From: Azoarcus sp. | GTDB taxonomy: Bacteria; Pseudomonadota; Gammaproteobacteria; Burkholderiales; Rhodocyclaceae | Direction: 5' to 3' | DNA: 53,504 nucleotides | Assembly: GCA_031265765.1 (NCBI GenBank) | Contig: JAISCE010000026.1 | Coordinates: forward strand, 1 to 53,504 | Shown: positions 7,602 to 19,711 of the stretch, in pieces | Layout of the letters: each line of letters opens with the position of its first letter | Position numbering within the stretch: the stretch's first letter is position 1 | Position numbers and translations under genes: made by a program | The notes under the pieces: model-generated | The model's input: only the letters and a program-made list of their open reading frames with translations | What the model was told of the DNA's origin: nothing | Databases searched by the model: none

Positions 7602-8227
7602 CAAAAAAAATCTTCGCCTGCTGCCTGATGCTGGCATCGGCGCTTTTCACCGGCCCTGCCGTTGCCGAAGACCTCATGCCCGACGCACTGGTGCGGCACG
7701 TCACCGATGAAGTGCTCGCCATCGTCCGCAGCGACCAGGCGATCCAGTCCGGCGATGCCCGCAAGGCGCTGACGCTGGTCGACGAAAAGGTATTGCCGCA
7801 TTTCAACTTCCGCCGCATGACCATGCTCGCCGTCGGCAAGGATTGGCGCACCGCCACGCCGGAACAGCAGGGCCGCCTCACCGATGCCTTCCGCACCCTG
7901 CTCATCCGCACCTACTCCAACGCGCTCACCCAGTACCGCAATCAGACCATCGATGTCAAACCCCTGCGCGCCAGCCCGGACGACAAGCAGGTGAAGGTAA
8001 AGACCGAAGTCTCCCAGGTCGGCGCGCAACCGATCGGCATCGACTATTCGCTGGAAAAAACGGATCGGGGCTGGAAGGTATTCGACGTGATCGTGGCGGG
8101 CGTCAGCCTCGTCACCAACTACCGCGGCAGCTTCGGCGACGAGATACATGCCAAGGGCGTCGATGGCCTGATTGCTTCGATCGAAGCCAAAAACAAATCG
8201 CTGGAAGCGGAACAGGGCGGCAGGTGA
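7598..8227 (+). CDS. mlaC: periplasmic phospholipid-binding protein MlaC
   Basis: A 209-residue secreted protein. A signal peptide (residues 1-23, ending AVA) precedes the MlaC/Ttg2D domain with VLPHFNFRRMTMLAVGKDWR, LLIRTYSNAL, IDYSLEKTDRGWKVFDVIVAGVSL and NYRGSF. It shuttles lipids between MlaA and MlaD through the periplasm. Its ATG overlaps the mlaA stop by four bases (7598-7601) and its stop overlaps mlaB, so expression is coupled. Confidence 0.95.
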   Translation: MTKKIFACCLMLASALFTGPAVAEDLMPDALVRHVTDEVLAIVRSDQAIQSGDARKALTLVDEKVLPHFNFRRMTMLAVGKDWRTATPEQQGRLTDAFRTLLIRTYSNALTQYRNQTIDVKPLRASPDDKQVKVKTEVSQVGAQPIGIDYSLEKTDRGWKVFDVIVAGVSLVTNYRGSFGDEIHAKGVDGLIASIEAKNKSLEAEQGGR

Positions 8228-8496
8228 TGACGGAGCCGCCGGTCGTGAAGCTGGAAGGAACGCTGACGTTCCAGACCGTCGCCGCCAGTCTCGAACGCCC
8301 CCTGCCCGCCGGGGATTTCATCATCGACCTCGGCGGCGTCACCCAGGCCGATTCCGCCGCGCTCGCGCTCCTGCTCGCCTGGCTGCGGCGGGCGAAGGCA
8401 GGCGGCGGCCGGGTCGAACTGCGCGCCCTGCCCGAATCGCTGCGCGCCCTCGCCAAACTGTACGGTATCGATGCGCTGCTGCCGGTCGCGGCCTGA
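8227..8496 (+). CDS. mlaB: STAS-domain protein MlaB
   Basis: An 89-residue single STAS domain. DFIIDLGGVTQADSAALALL is the strand-helix that carries the conserved Asp-Ser pair of STAS proteins. ALPESLRALAKLYGIDALLP forms the C-terminal helix. In the Mla complex MlaB binds MlaF and is needed for its stability and activity. ATG 8227 overlaps the mlaC stop (TGATG). A longer upstream frame is a shadow of mlaC. Confidence 0.9.
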   Translation: MTEPPVVKLEGTLTFQTVAASLERPLPAGDFIIDLGGVTQADSAALALLLAWLRRAKAGGGRVELRALPESLRALAKLYGIDALLPVAA

Positions 8497-8541
8497 GCGG
8501 GAAATCCCGCCACGCCTTCCCGGCGGCGCCCTCCTTTCGAC

Positions 8542-9435
8542 ATGACCACGCCCGCGATCCGTATTGCCGCACTGACCAAACGCTACGGCAGTTTGCAGGC
8601 GCTCGCCGGCATCGATCTCGAAATCGGACAAGGCGAATTTTTCGGCCTGCTCGGCCCCAACGGCGCGGGCAAGACCACGCTCATCTCGGCGCTTGCCGGA
8701 TTGATCCGCGCCGATAGCGGCAAGCTCGAAATCATGGGGCACGACGTCATCGCCGACTACCGCAACGCACGGCTCAAGCTCGGCGTCGTGCCGCAGGAAC
8801 TGGTGTTCGATCCGTTCTTCACCGTGCGCGAAATGCTGCGCTTCCAGGCCGGCTATTTCGGCATCCGCGGCAATGACGAATGGATCGACGAGATTCTTCA
8901 CCGCCTCGGCCTTTCCACAAAGGCCGAGGCCAACATGCGCACCCTCTCCGGCGGCATGAAACGCCGGGTGCTGGTCGCGCAGGCGCTCGTGCATCGCCCG
9001 CCGGTCATCGTGCTCGATGAGCCGACCGCCGGCGTCGATGTCGAACTGCGCCAAAGCCTGTGGCAATTCGTCAAAAAACTCAATACCGACGGCCATACCG
9101 TCGTACTGACCACCCACTACCTCGAAGAAGCCGAAGCCCTGTGCGGGCGCATCGCCATGATGAAAGCGGGCCGCATCGTCGCGCTCGACACCACCGCCAA
9201 CCTGCTGTCCAGCGCCGCCGTCCGCAGGCTCAAAGTGCGCGTCGAATGCCCCGCCGCCGCACTCGCCCTCGGCGGCGCGGCGGCGGGAGACTGGCTCGAA
9301 TTCAGCTTCGATGCGCCCGGAGAAATCGAAACGCTGCTCGCCCGCCTGCGCGAAGCGGACGCGGGCGTGCGCGAAATCGCCGTGGGCGAACCGGATCTGG
9401 AACAAGTCTTCGTGGAAGTCATGCGGCATGCCTGA
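8542..9435 (+). CDS. ABC-2 type exporter ATPase
   Basis: A 297-residue ATPase with Walker A (GPNGAGKTT), signature LSGGMKRRVLVAQAL, Walker B (VIVLDEPTAGVD) and H-loop (LTTHYLEEAE). The C-terminal ~70 residues form the regulatory extension seen in the CcmA/NodI/YadG branch. It pairs with the permease that overlaps its 3' end, so together they form a two-gene ABC-2 exporter. In betaproteobacteria this pair usually sits between mlaB and murA. The substrate is unknown; a cell-envelope role is inferred from position. It starts 45 bases after mlaB. Confidence 0.9.
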   Translation: MTTPAIRIAALTKRYGSLQALAGIDLEIGQGEFFGLLGPNGAGKTTLISALAGLIRADSGKLEIMGHDVIADYRNARLKLGVVPQELVFDPFFTVREMLRFQAGYFGIRGNDEWIDEILHRLGLSTKAEANMRTLSGGMKRRVLVAQALVHRPPVIVLDEPTAGVDVELRQSLWQFVKKLNTDGHTVVLTTHYLEEAEALCGRIAMMKAGRIVALDTTANLLSSAAVRRLKVRVECPAAALALGGAAAGDWLEFSFDAPGEIETLLARLREADAGVREIAVGEPDLEQVFVEVMRHA

Positions 9436-10210
9436 TCCCTTCCAGACCTCGCCCCTCACCGGCTTCCGCACCCTGCTCCACAAGGAAGTGCTGCGCTTCT
9501 GGAAAGTCGGCTTCCAGACCGTGGGCGCGCCCGTGCTCAACGCACTACTCTTTCTCCTGATCTTCTCTCGCGTGCTCGACCGTCATCTCACCGTCTATGG
9601 CGAAGTGCCCTACACCGCCTTCCTCGTGCCGGGACTCATCATGATGTCGCTCCTGCAAAACGCCTTCGCCAACAGTTCCTCTTCGCTCATCCAGAGCAAA
9701 ATCACCGGCAATATCATCTTCGTACTACTGCCGCCGCTGTCGTACCGCGCCTTCTACGCCGCCTATATTCTCGCCGCGGTGCTGCGCGGTCTGTTCGTCG
9801 CCGCCGGCATATGGCTCGCGTCCGCGATCTTCGCCGCCACACTGCCCGCGCATCCGGCATGGGCGCTCGCCTTCGCCGTGCTCGGCGGCGCGCTGCTCGC
9901 CACCTTCGGTGTCATCGCCGGTATCTGGGCCGACAAGTTCGACCAACTCGCCGCCTTCCAGAACTTCCTCATCCTGCCGCTCACCATGCTCTCGGGCGTC
10001 TTCTACTCCATCCAGTCCCTGCCGCCGCTCTGGCAGCGAATCTCGCATATCAACCCATTTTTCTTCATGATCGACGGCTTTCGTTACGGCTTTTTCGGCC
10101 AGTCCGATACCTCTCCCTGGCTGAGTCTCGCCGTGACGGGCGGCAGTCTCGCCGTACTGGCCGCGCTCACGCTGGCCATGCTCGCCAAAGGTTACAAACT
10201 GAGGGACTGA
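9428..10210 (+). CDS. ABC-2 type exporter permease
   Basis: A 260-residue membrane protein of the ABC2_membrane family (YadH-like). A short cytoplasmic N-terminus (GFRTLLHKEVLRFWKVG) precedes six hydrophobic segments, including APVLNALLFLLIFSRVL and FLVPGLIMMSLLQNAFANS. The C-terminal NFLILPLTMLSGVFYSI with LPPLWQRISHINPFFFMIDG is characteristic of the family. ATG 9428 overlaps the ATPase gene by eight bases. It is the partner of the preceding ATPase; the substrate cannot be read from sequence. Confidence 0.9.
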   Translation: MPDPFQTSPLTGFRTLLHKEVLRFWKVGFQTVGAPVLNALLFLLIFSRVLDRHLTVYGEVPYTAFLVPGLIMMSLLQNAFANSSSSLIQSKITGNIIFVLLPPLSYRAFYAAYILAAVLRGLFVAAGIWLASAIFAATLPAHPAWALAFAVLGGALLATFGVIAGIWADKFDQLAAFQNFLILPLTMLSGVFYSIQSLPPLWQRISHINPFFFMIDGFRYGFFGQSDTSPWLSLAVTGGSLAVLAALTLAMLAKGYKLRD

Positions 10211-10273
10211 AAACCATGTAACCGGCGATAGAATACATCCCCCCGGCATGCCCGGTCCGAATACCCGCCATAA

Positions 10274-11545
<1,272 letters not shown>

Positions 11546-11590
11546 GGATAGAACAAGCAGCAGGCGCTCATGCCCAGGTCGAAGCAGCCA

Positions 11591-11872
11591 TCAGACGGTC
11601 TCGAGTACGCGCATTTCTACGTGAAGCCCGGCAGCCGTTGCCATGTTCACCAGCGCATCCAGTCCGAACAGGTGGATTTTGCCGCGCATCAGATCAGAGA
11701 CTCGCGGCTGGGCCACGGCAAAGAGCTTGCCAGCTTGCGCCTGACTCATTTTGGTGTGAGTGATGTGATTCTTCAGCGCCATCATCAGCATCGAACGCAA
11801 TTTCATGTTTTCCGCTTCTTCCGGAGTGTCCTCAATGGCGTCCCAGACGCTGGCGAATCGTTGGTCGTTCAT
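11591..11872 (-). CDS. XRE-family antitoxin-like regulator (orphan)
   Basis: A 93-residue helix-turn-helix protein. The region LKNHITHTKMSQAQAGKLFA-VAQPRVSDLMRGKI (split for length) is the XRE/HTH_37 fold found in HigA-type antitoxins of RelE/HigB modules. It has a strong ribosome site (AAGGAG) before ATG 11872 and its own sigma-70 promoter with an overlapping inverted repeat. No toxin gene lies next to it: upstream is the 3' end of the Nudix fusion gene and downstream is murA. It is therefore either an orphan regulator or the remnant of a toxin-antitoxin pair. The A/T-rich promoter contrasts with the GC-rich surroundings. Confidence 0.82.
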   Translation of the reverse strand: MNDQRFASVWDAIEDTPEEAENMKLRSMLMMALKNHITHTKMSQAQAGKLFAVAQPRVSDLMRGKIHLFGLDALVNMATAAGLHVEMRVLETV

Positions 11873-11907
11873 TGGCCTAGCTCCTTCTTGGAATCAACCA
11901 TGCCCTA

Positions 11908-11936
11908 TTTATACAAAATTTTATATATCTTGGCAA
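11908..11936 (-). promoter_or_regulatory. promoter with overlapping operator for the XRE gene
   Basis: On the minus strand, TTGCCA (plus 11931-11936) and TATAAA (plus 11908-11913) are spaced by exactly 17 bases. The spacer and -10 contain a near-perfect palindrome, TATACAAAATTTTATATA on the plus strand (11910-11927, one mismatched pair). A dimeric XRE protein binding there would block its own promoter, so autorepression is likely. Confidence 0.72.
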
Positions 11937-11954
11937 GCTGGGGCAGGGGTCGAC

Positions 11955-12914
11955 TCAGGACGCACCGTTTCCGCCCGTCCCGGCCCAGGCCGCGCGGATT
12001 GCCGCGATGCCATGCGCGCCTGCCCGGCGAGCCGCGGCCATATCCTCATCCGCAAGGCCGCCCAGCGCGAACACCGGCAACGGCAGACCGGCAGCCAGCG
12101 CCGCGAAGCCTTCCCAACCCAACACGCCGCCCGAAGGATGGGTCGCGGTGGCTTTCACCGCCCCGAGGAGCGCGTAATCCAGCCCCAGGGCCGCGGCGTG
12201 TTCGAGTTCGGCGCGACAATGGCAGGATGCGCCGACCCAGGCAAAACCGGGACGCGCCGCGCTCGCCATCAAGCGCGGCGCGGGCAGGTGGAGACCGTCG
12301 GCCCCAACCGCGAGCGCCAGTTCCGGATCGTCATTGACGAGGACCAGCGCACCCGCCGCATGGGCGCGGCGGACGGCTTCAGCGGCAAACGCCCGCCGCG
12401 CGGACGCGGGCAGCCCGGCTTCACGAAGCTGAACCAGGCGCAGCCCCGCCGCCAGCGCGCGCGAGAGCGCGGCGAGTTGGCGCTCGACGCCAACCGCCGC
12501 GGCCTGGGTGATCCCCATCCGGCGCGGCAAGCTCAATGCCTTGAGAACAGGGCCGTTCGCAGGCAGCATCGGCGCGCAAGCTTCGTCCGCCGCAACCCAC
12601 GCCAGGGCGGCATGCACATGGTTGCGGATTTCTCCCCGCCAGCGGATAACTTCAAAAAAATGCAAACTGACGCTGGCATGCTCATATTCGTGCGCGCGCA
12701 CGATCCACGGATAAAAGCTTTCGACCCCGATATCCAGTTCTTCACGGAGTTCGCGGCACAGCGCCTCGGCGGGCGACTCGCCCATTTCCACCTTGCCGCC
12801 GGGGAACTCCCAATAACCGGGATAAAACGTGCCCGGCGCGCGCCGCCCGAGAAGAAAGCGCCCATCGCCTCGCACGATGATGCCAGCGGCGACATAAACG
12901 ATTTTGCGGTTCAT
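11955..12914 (-). CDS. Nudix hydrolase / thiamine-phosphate-synthase-like fusion
   Basis: A 319-residue two-domain protein. Residues 1-130 form a MutT-type Nudix domain with WEFPGGKVEMGESPAEALCR followed by ELREELDI, a full Nudix box. Residues ~145-319 form a TenI/ThiE-like barrel (LVQLREAGLP, VLVNDDPELALAVGADGLHL, FALGGL). The fusion is known in proteobacteria, where the Nudix part resembles 8-oxo-dGTP diphosphatase. No other thi gene is nearby, so a thiamine role is unproven. ATG 12914 begins the typical MNRKIVYVAAGIIV start and is the last base before repeat copy 2. A strong AAGGAGGAGG lies about 20 bases upstream inside the repeat, further than usual. Confidence 0.88.
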   Translation of the reverse strand: MNRKIVYVAAGIIVRGDGRFLLGRRAPGTFYPGYWEFPGGKVEMGESPAEALCRELREELDIGVESFYPWIVRAHEYEHASVSLHFFEVIRWRGEIRNHVHAALAWVAADEACAPMLPANGPVLKALSLPRRMGITQAAAVGVERQLAALSRALAAGLRLVQLREAGLPASARRAFAAEAVRRAHAAGALVLVNDDPELALAVGADGLHLPAPRLMASAARPGFAWVGASCHCRAELEHAAALGLDYALLGAVKATATHPSGGVLGWEGFAALAAGLPLPVFALGGLADEDMAAARRAGAHGIAAIRAAWAGTGGNGAS

Positions 12915-13026
12915 CGAAAACTGACTCAGGGTGGAAACCTCCTCCTTCAGGGAAATAACCATATACGGGAGGGGCGCAACCCCTTCCCGGCCTTATCGTC
13001 CGGCTCTGCCGGGTGTGAATTGAAAC
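12915..13026 (+). repeat. three-hairpin intergenic repeat, copy 2
   Basis: The closest relative of copy 1. Hairpin 2 is 12967-12988 (GGGA-GGGG/CCCC-T-TCCC around CGCAA). Hairpin 3 is 12998-13014 (GTCCGGC/GCCGGGT, closed with two G-U pairs on the plus strand). Hairpin 1 (12941-12955) is the weakest of the set. CCTCCTCCTT at 12938-12947 is complementary to a Shine-Dalgarno sequence. The left edge abuts the start codon of the minus-strand Nudix gene. The right edge runs into TTGAAACATGTTTCAA (13020-13035), a perfect 16-bp palindrome upstream of nfeD. Confidence 0.85.
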
Positions 13027-13082
13027 ATGTTTCAACCAAGCTCAACCAAGTTACAATTCCCGCTTTGACGCAAGAGGATATT

Positions 13083-13526
13083 ATGGTTATCGAATGGTGG
13101 GTCTGGATAATCGGCGGGATCGCGCTGGTTTTGCTGGAACTGGCAATTCCGTCTTTTTTCGTGATCTGGTTCGGCCTGGGCGCGCTACTCGTCGGCGTGC
13201 TGCTGCTGATCGCGCCGGGCTTGCCGGTTTCCGGGCAATTGCTGCTGTGGGCCACAGCTTCGACGGCAATGACGATACTGTGGTTCCGATATTTCAAGCG
13301 TTTCACGAACCAAACCCCGATCGGCACCGCTGATGGCGACATCATCGGCGAGATCGGCTTGCTGGTTCATGCCGTGGCGCCGTTTACACGCGGCAAGGTG
13401 CGCTTCCAGCGGCCCATCCTCGGCGCGGAAGAATGGCCCTGCGCCGCCGATGCCGAAATCGAAACAGGCACCCGGGTGAAGATCGTTTCCGTCGAAGGCA
13501 GTTTCGTCAAAGTCGGCAGGGCTTGA
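13083..13526 (+). CDS. NfeD-family membrane protein
   Basis: A 147-residue protein with two or three N-terminal membrane helices (VWIIGGIALVLLELAIPSFF; ALLVGVLLLIAPGLPV; LLLWATASTAMTILWF) and a C-terminal OB-fold domain of about 70 residues (GLLVHAVAPFTRGKVRFQ, GTRVKIVSVEGSFVKV). This is the short NfeD type that partners SPFH/stomatin proteins, and such a gene follows 172 bases downstream. The pair is thought to organise membrane microdomains or membrane protein quality control. ATG 13083 follows a weak AGAGGA site. Confidence 0.9.
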   Translation: MVIEWWVWIIGGIALVLLELAIPSFFVIWFGLGALLVGVLLLIAPGLPVSGQLLLWATASTAMTILWFRYFKRFTNQTPIGTADGDIIGEIGLLVHAVAPFTRGKVRFQRPILGAEEWPCAADAEIETGTRVKIVSVEGSFVKVGRA

Positions 13527-13698
13527 AAATCATCCCGCTCCACCCCGCAAGCATCATTGCCCGTGCCGCAAAAATCCCCTTCCCTGTTCCTCTCTTTCCG
13601 CGCGCCGCCGGAAGGCGCTGTACCGCAACGCCATCGCACAGGCCCGTCTCATCGTTTTCGTCCTTCCCGCCGCCGCCTTTCATCACGGAGAATTTCTC

Positions 13699-14574
13699 AT
13701 GACCAACATCGGCTTTTACGTCACCTTCGCTATCCTGATCCTGGTCGTCGTCACCATCGCCAAGGGCGTCCGCCTCGTTCCCCAGGGTGAAGAATGGGTC
13801 GTCGAGCGTCTCGGCAAATACCAATGCACGCTGCGGCCCGGTCTCAATTTCCTGATTCCTTATCTGGACAGGGTAGCCTACAAGCTCATTACCAAGGACA
13901 TCATCCTCGACGTGCAGGAACAGGAAGTCATCACGCGCGACAATGCCGTAATCCTCACCAATGCCATCTCATTCATCAAAGTCACCGACCCGGTGAAAGC
14001 GGTCTATGGCGTCACCGACTTCTCGGAAGCGATCCGCAATCTGATCATGACCACCCTGCGTTCCATCGTCGGCGAAATGGAACTCGACGAGGCGCTCTCC
14101 TCGCGCGACAAGATCAAGGCGCGCTTGCGCGAGAGCATCGCCGACGAAGCCGTCGACTGGGGCCTGACCGTGAAATCGGTGGAAATCCAGGACATCAAGC
14201 CATCGCCTTCGATGCAGCGCGCCATGGAAATGCAGGCTGCCGCCGAGCGTGAGCGCAAGGCCATGGTCACGCGCGCCGAAGGTGAAAAGCAATCCGCCAT
14301 TCTCGAAGCCGAAGCCCGGCTCGAAGCCGCGCGCCGCGACGCCAGCGCCCAGGTCACGCTGGCCGAAGCCTCCGCCGAATCGATACGCCGCGTCACCGCC
14401 GCGCTTGGCACAGAACCCGGGCCCATGCTTTATTTGCTTGGGGAGAAGTACATTTCCTCAGTTCAAAAACTCGCAGCATCGGAAAATGCGAAGCTCGTGC
14501 TGCTGCCCGCGGATATACAGGAAACCATTGGCGGATTGATCGGCAAGATCTCCCGCTTCGGCGGCACGGCATAA
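13699..14574 (+). CDS. SPFH/stomatin-like membrane protein (QmcA-type)
   Basis: A 291-residue protein. One N-terminal membrane helix (FYVTFAILILVVVTIAKGV) precedes the SPFH domain (VPQGEEWVVERLGKYQCTLR; PYLDRVAYKLITKD; VEIQDIKPSPSMQRAMEMQ). A long Ala/Glu/Arg coiled coil follows (AAERERKAMVTRAEGEKQSA) and then a C-terminal hydrophobic segment. SPFH proteins form large membrane-bound cages or rings and often flank FtsH. Its partner nfeD lies directly upstream. ATG 13699 has GGAG at a suitable distance. The 172-base gap upstream contains no clear terminator. Confidence 0.92.
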   Translation: MTNIGFYVTFAILILVVVTIAKGVRLVPQGEEWVVERLGKYQCTLRPGLNFLIPYLDRVAYKLITKDIILDVQEQEVITRDNAVILTNAISFIKVTDPVKAVYGVTDFSEAIRNLIMTTLRSIVGEMELDEALSSRDKIKARLRESIADEAVDWGLTVKSVEIQDIKPSPSMQRAMEMQAAAERERKAMVTRAEGEKQSAILEAEARLEAARRDASAQVTLAEASAESIRRVTAALGTEPGPMLYLLGEKYISSVQKLAASENAKLVLLPADIQETIGGLIGKISRFGGTA

Positions 14575-14685
14575 TACCGGCATGCTTGCGAAAACCCGGG
14601 CGCATGCCAGCCGGCGCCCGGTGCCATTTGAGTGGCCGATCCGGGCGAGTGGACATTTTTTCCACCTTCGAGGATGGGGCTGGCC

Positions 14686-15540
14686 ATGCAGGATTTCGGG
14701 GTACAAACACGGGCTTTTGCCGCGCAGATCGAAACGGAACTCGATGCCGGGCACTTGAACTTCCCCACCTCGATGGACATTTCGCTCCGCATCAAGCAGC
14801 TTGCCGACGATCCGGACTCCTCCATCGACGACATCGTTACCGTCGTGCGCGCCGAACCGGTATTGAGCGCAAAGGTCATCCGCATGGCCAACGCGATGTT
14901 GCTCAACCCCTACGGCGCGCACATCACCAGCGTCAACAACGCGGTCAGGCGCATCGGTCTGGCGGCGTTGCGCTGCCTTGCCTTCGCGGTAGCCGCCGAA
15001 CAACTCATCCAGGACCACCGCTCCCCTCATCTGCGCAAGATCGCCGCGCAGCTTTGGCGGCATTCGGCGGACATCGCCTCCTGGGCCTACGCCTTCGCTC
15101 ACTACCTGCGCACAGTCAATCCCGACACCGCGATGCTCGCCGGCATGATGGTCGACATCGGCCAATTCTTCCTGCTGGCGCGCGTTGCCGACTATCCGGC
15201 GCTGGAAGGCGACTTCGCGCGTTTCACCGAATTCGTCTCGGTATGGAACACACCGATCTCCCGTTCGGTGCTCGAAGCATTCGAGCTCCCCGACGACATC
15301 GTCGACGCGCTCGACAACGACAACCCCTACAGCGGCGCCTGGCCTCCGGAAGCGTTGCACGACATCGTACAAATCGCCAACCTGGCCACAGCTGAAAACA
15401 ATCCTTTCACCCCTCGCAAAAACGCTTCCAGCCCCGAAGCGGAAGATGACAGCCTCGGCATCGACAAAGCGCAATTCGACCACCTGCTCGAAGAAACCCG
15501 CGCGGGCAAGGATGCCATGCTGCACGCGGTGCACGGCTGA
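14686..15540 (+). CDS. HDOD-domain protein
   Basis: A 284-residue protein consisting of one HDOD domain. LDAGHLNFPTSMDISLRIKQ is followed by LADDPDSSIDDIVTVVRAEP and VLSAKVIRMANAMLL, which is the characteristic opening. RRIGLAALRCLAFAVAAEQL follows, then the degenerate HD region LWRHSADIASWA and AGMMVDIGQFFLL. HDOD proteins act in bacterial signalling, often downstream of two-component or c-di-GMP systems. The partner is unknown here. ATG 14686 was chosen; upstream in-frame ATGs at 14674 and 14632 are possible. It ends 43 bases from the convergent argJ stop. Confidence 0.88.
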   Translation: MQDFGVQTRAFAAQIETELDAGHLNFPTSMDISLRIKQLADDPDSSIDDIVTVVRAEPVLSAKVIRMANAMLLNPYGAHITSVNNAVRRIGLAALRCLAFAVAAEQLIQDHRSPHLRKIAAQLWRHSADIASWAYAFAHYLRTVNPDTAMLAGMMVDIGQFFLLARVADYPALEGDFARFTEFVSVWNTPISRSVLEAFELPDDIVDALDNDNPYSGAWPPEALHDIVQIANLATAENNPFTPRKNASSPEAEDDSLGIDKAQFDHLLEETRAGKDAMLHAVHG

Positions 15541-15582
15541 ACGCGATCTGGTTCTCTTGCCCGGAAAGCCAGGAGGAAGGCG

Positions 15583-16818
15583 TCACGACCGGTAGTCGGC
15601 GTTGATCTTCACGTAATCATAGGAAAAATCGCAAGTCCATACCGTCGCCCGCGCCTGCCCGCGCGCAAGGTTCACGCGTACCGTGAGTTCGGCATCTTCC
15701 ATGATTCTCGCGCCGGCTTCCTCGGTGTAGCTCGCCGCCATCCCGCCGCGCTCGGCGACGAGGACTTCCTCCGCCGGGTTGCCGAGCCAGACCCGCAGAC
15801 GGTCGACGTCGAGATCCGCGATGCCCGCATGGCCGATTGCGGCAAGAATGCGGCCCAGATTGGGATCGGAAGCAAAGAAGGCCGTCTTGACCAGCGGCGA
15901 GTGCGCCACGGCATAGGCGACCCGGCGGCATTCCTCGCGGCTCGCGCCGCCGTCGACCGCAATAGTCATGAACTTGGTGGCGCCCTCGCCGTCGCGGACG
16001 ATGGCTTGCGCCAGCCGGACGGCGACCGCGCCAATGGCATCGGCAAGCGCGCGATATCCGGCGCCGTCGGCGATTTCGGCATTGCCGGCCTGCCCGGTGG
16101 CGATGATGATGAAAGAATCGTTGGTCGAAGTGTCGCCATCGACGGTGATGCTGTTGAACGAAGCATCCGCCGCTTCGCGAACGATGGCTTCGAGCGACGG
16201 CTGGCTCACCGCCGCGTCGCAAGCGATGAAACCAAGCATGGTCGCCATGTCCGGATGGATCATGCCCGCCCCCTTGGCGATGCCGGTGACGGTAACGATC
16301 TTGCCGCCGATCTCGACCCGCTTTGAGACGGCCTTGGCAACGGTGTCGGTGGTCATGATCGCGTGTGCGGCATCGAACCAGCCATCGGGCCGCAAATCCG
16401 CTACCGCGACCGGCAGCCCGGCAAGCAGGCGTTCCATCGGCAAGGGTCCCAAAATCACGCCGGTGGAAAACGGCAATACGCCTTCAGCATCGACGCCGAG
16501 TATTTCCGCCAGCGCCCGGCAGGTGGCGCGGGCATCGAGCAAGCCCTGTTCACCCGTACCGGCGTTGGCAATGCCGGTGTTGATGACCAGCGCGCGGATG
16601 CCGTTCGCCGCCGACAAATGTTCCCGGCATACCGCGACCGGCGCGGCGCAAAAGCGGTTTTGCGTGAAAACGCCTGCCACTCGACTGCCGGAAGCCAGTT
16701 CGACGACCGTCAGGTCGCGGCGGCCCGCCTTGCGGATGCCCGCTTCCGCCACACCCAGCCGCAGCCCCGCGACGGGCAATAAATCCGCCGGAACGGGAAC
16801 CCCCAGATTGACCGCCAT
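15583..16818 (-). CDS. argJ: bifunctional glutamate N-acetyltransferase / ornithine acetyltransferase
   Basis: A 411-residue Ntn-type enzyme of arginine biosynthesis that recycles the acetyl group from N-acetylornithine to glutamate. The autocleavage site is visible in [10 protein letters not shown], with Thr193 the expected nucleophile. The oxyanion block is [10 protein letters not shown] (residues 114-123). [16 protein letters not shown] and the C-terminal [13 protein letters not shown] are also conserved. ATG 16818 has a strong GAGGAGG site. It lies 56 bases downstream of secA on the same strand, so read-through from secA is plausible. Confidence 0.96.
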   Translation of the reverse strand: MAVNLGVPVPADLLPVAGLRLGVAEAGIRKAGRRDLTVVELASGSRVAGVFTQNRFCAAPVAVCREHLSAANGIRALVINTGIANAGTGEQGLLDARATCRALAEILGVDAEGVLPFSTGVILGPLPMERLLAGLPVAVADLRPDGWFDAAHAIMTTDTVAKAVSKRVEIGGKIVTVTGIAKGAGMIHPDMATMLGFIACDAAVSQPSLEAIVREAADASFNSITVDGDTSTNDSFIIIATGQAGNAEIADGAGYRALADAIGAVAVRLAQAIVRDGEGATKFMTIAVDGGASREECRRVAYAVAHSPLVKTAFFASDPNLGRILAAIGHAGIADLDVDRLRVWLGNPAEEVLVAERGGMAASYTEEAGARIMEDAELTVRVNLARGQARATVWTCDFSYDYVKINADYRS

Positions 16819-16874
16819 GCCGCCACCTCCTCAAAACACCTCGTCGGCTGTCCGCGCCCCGCCGCGCTGCGGCT

Positions 16875-19610
<2,736 letters not shown>

Positions 19611-19711
19611 GGGATGAAATTAGAATCGACACGGAAAAACGCGGAGTTTATCATGCCGGGAGCCGTCTGCCCGGAGCCTGTCATCCGATGAGCGGGGCGA
19701 TTGCCTCGGGC

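Noticed and set aside
13527-13698. Gap between nfeD and the SPFH gene, checked for a small gene or terminator
   Set aside because: Frames there are GC shadows without start signals, and no stem followed by a T-run was found.
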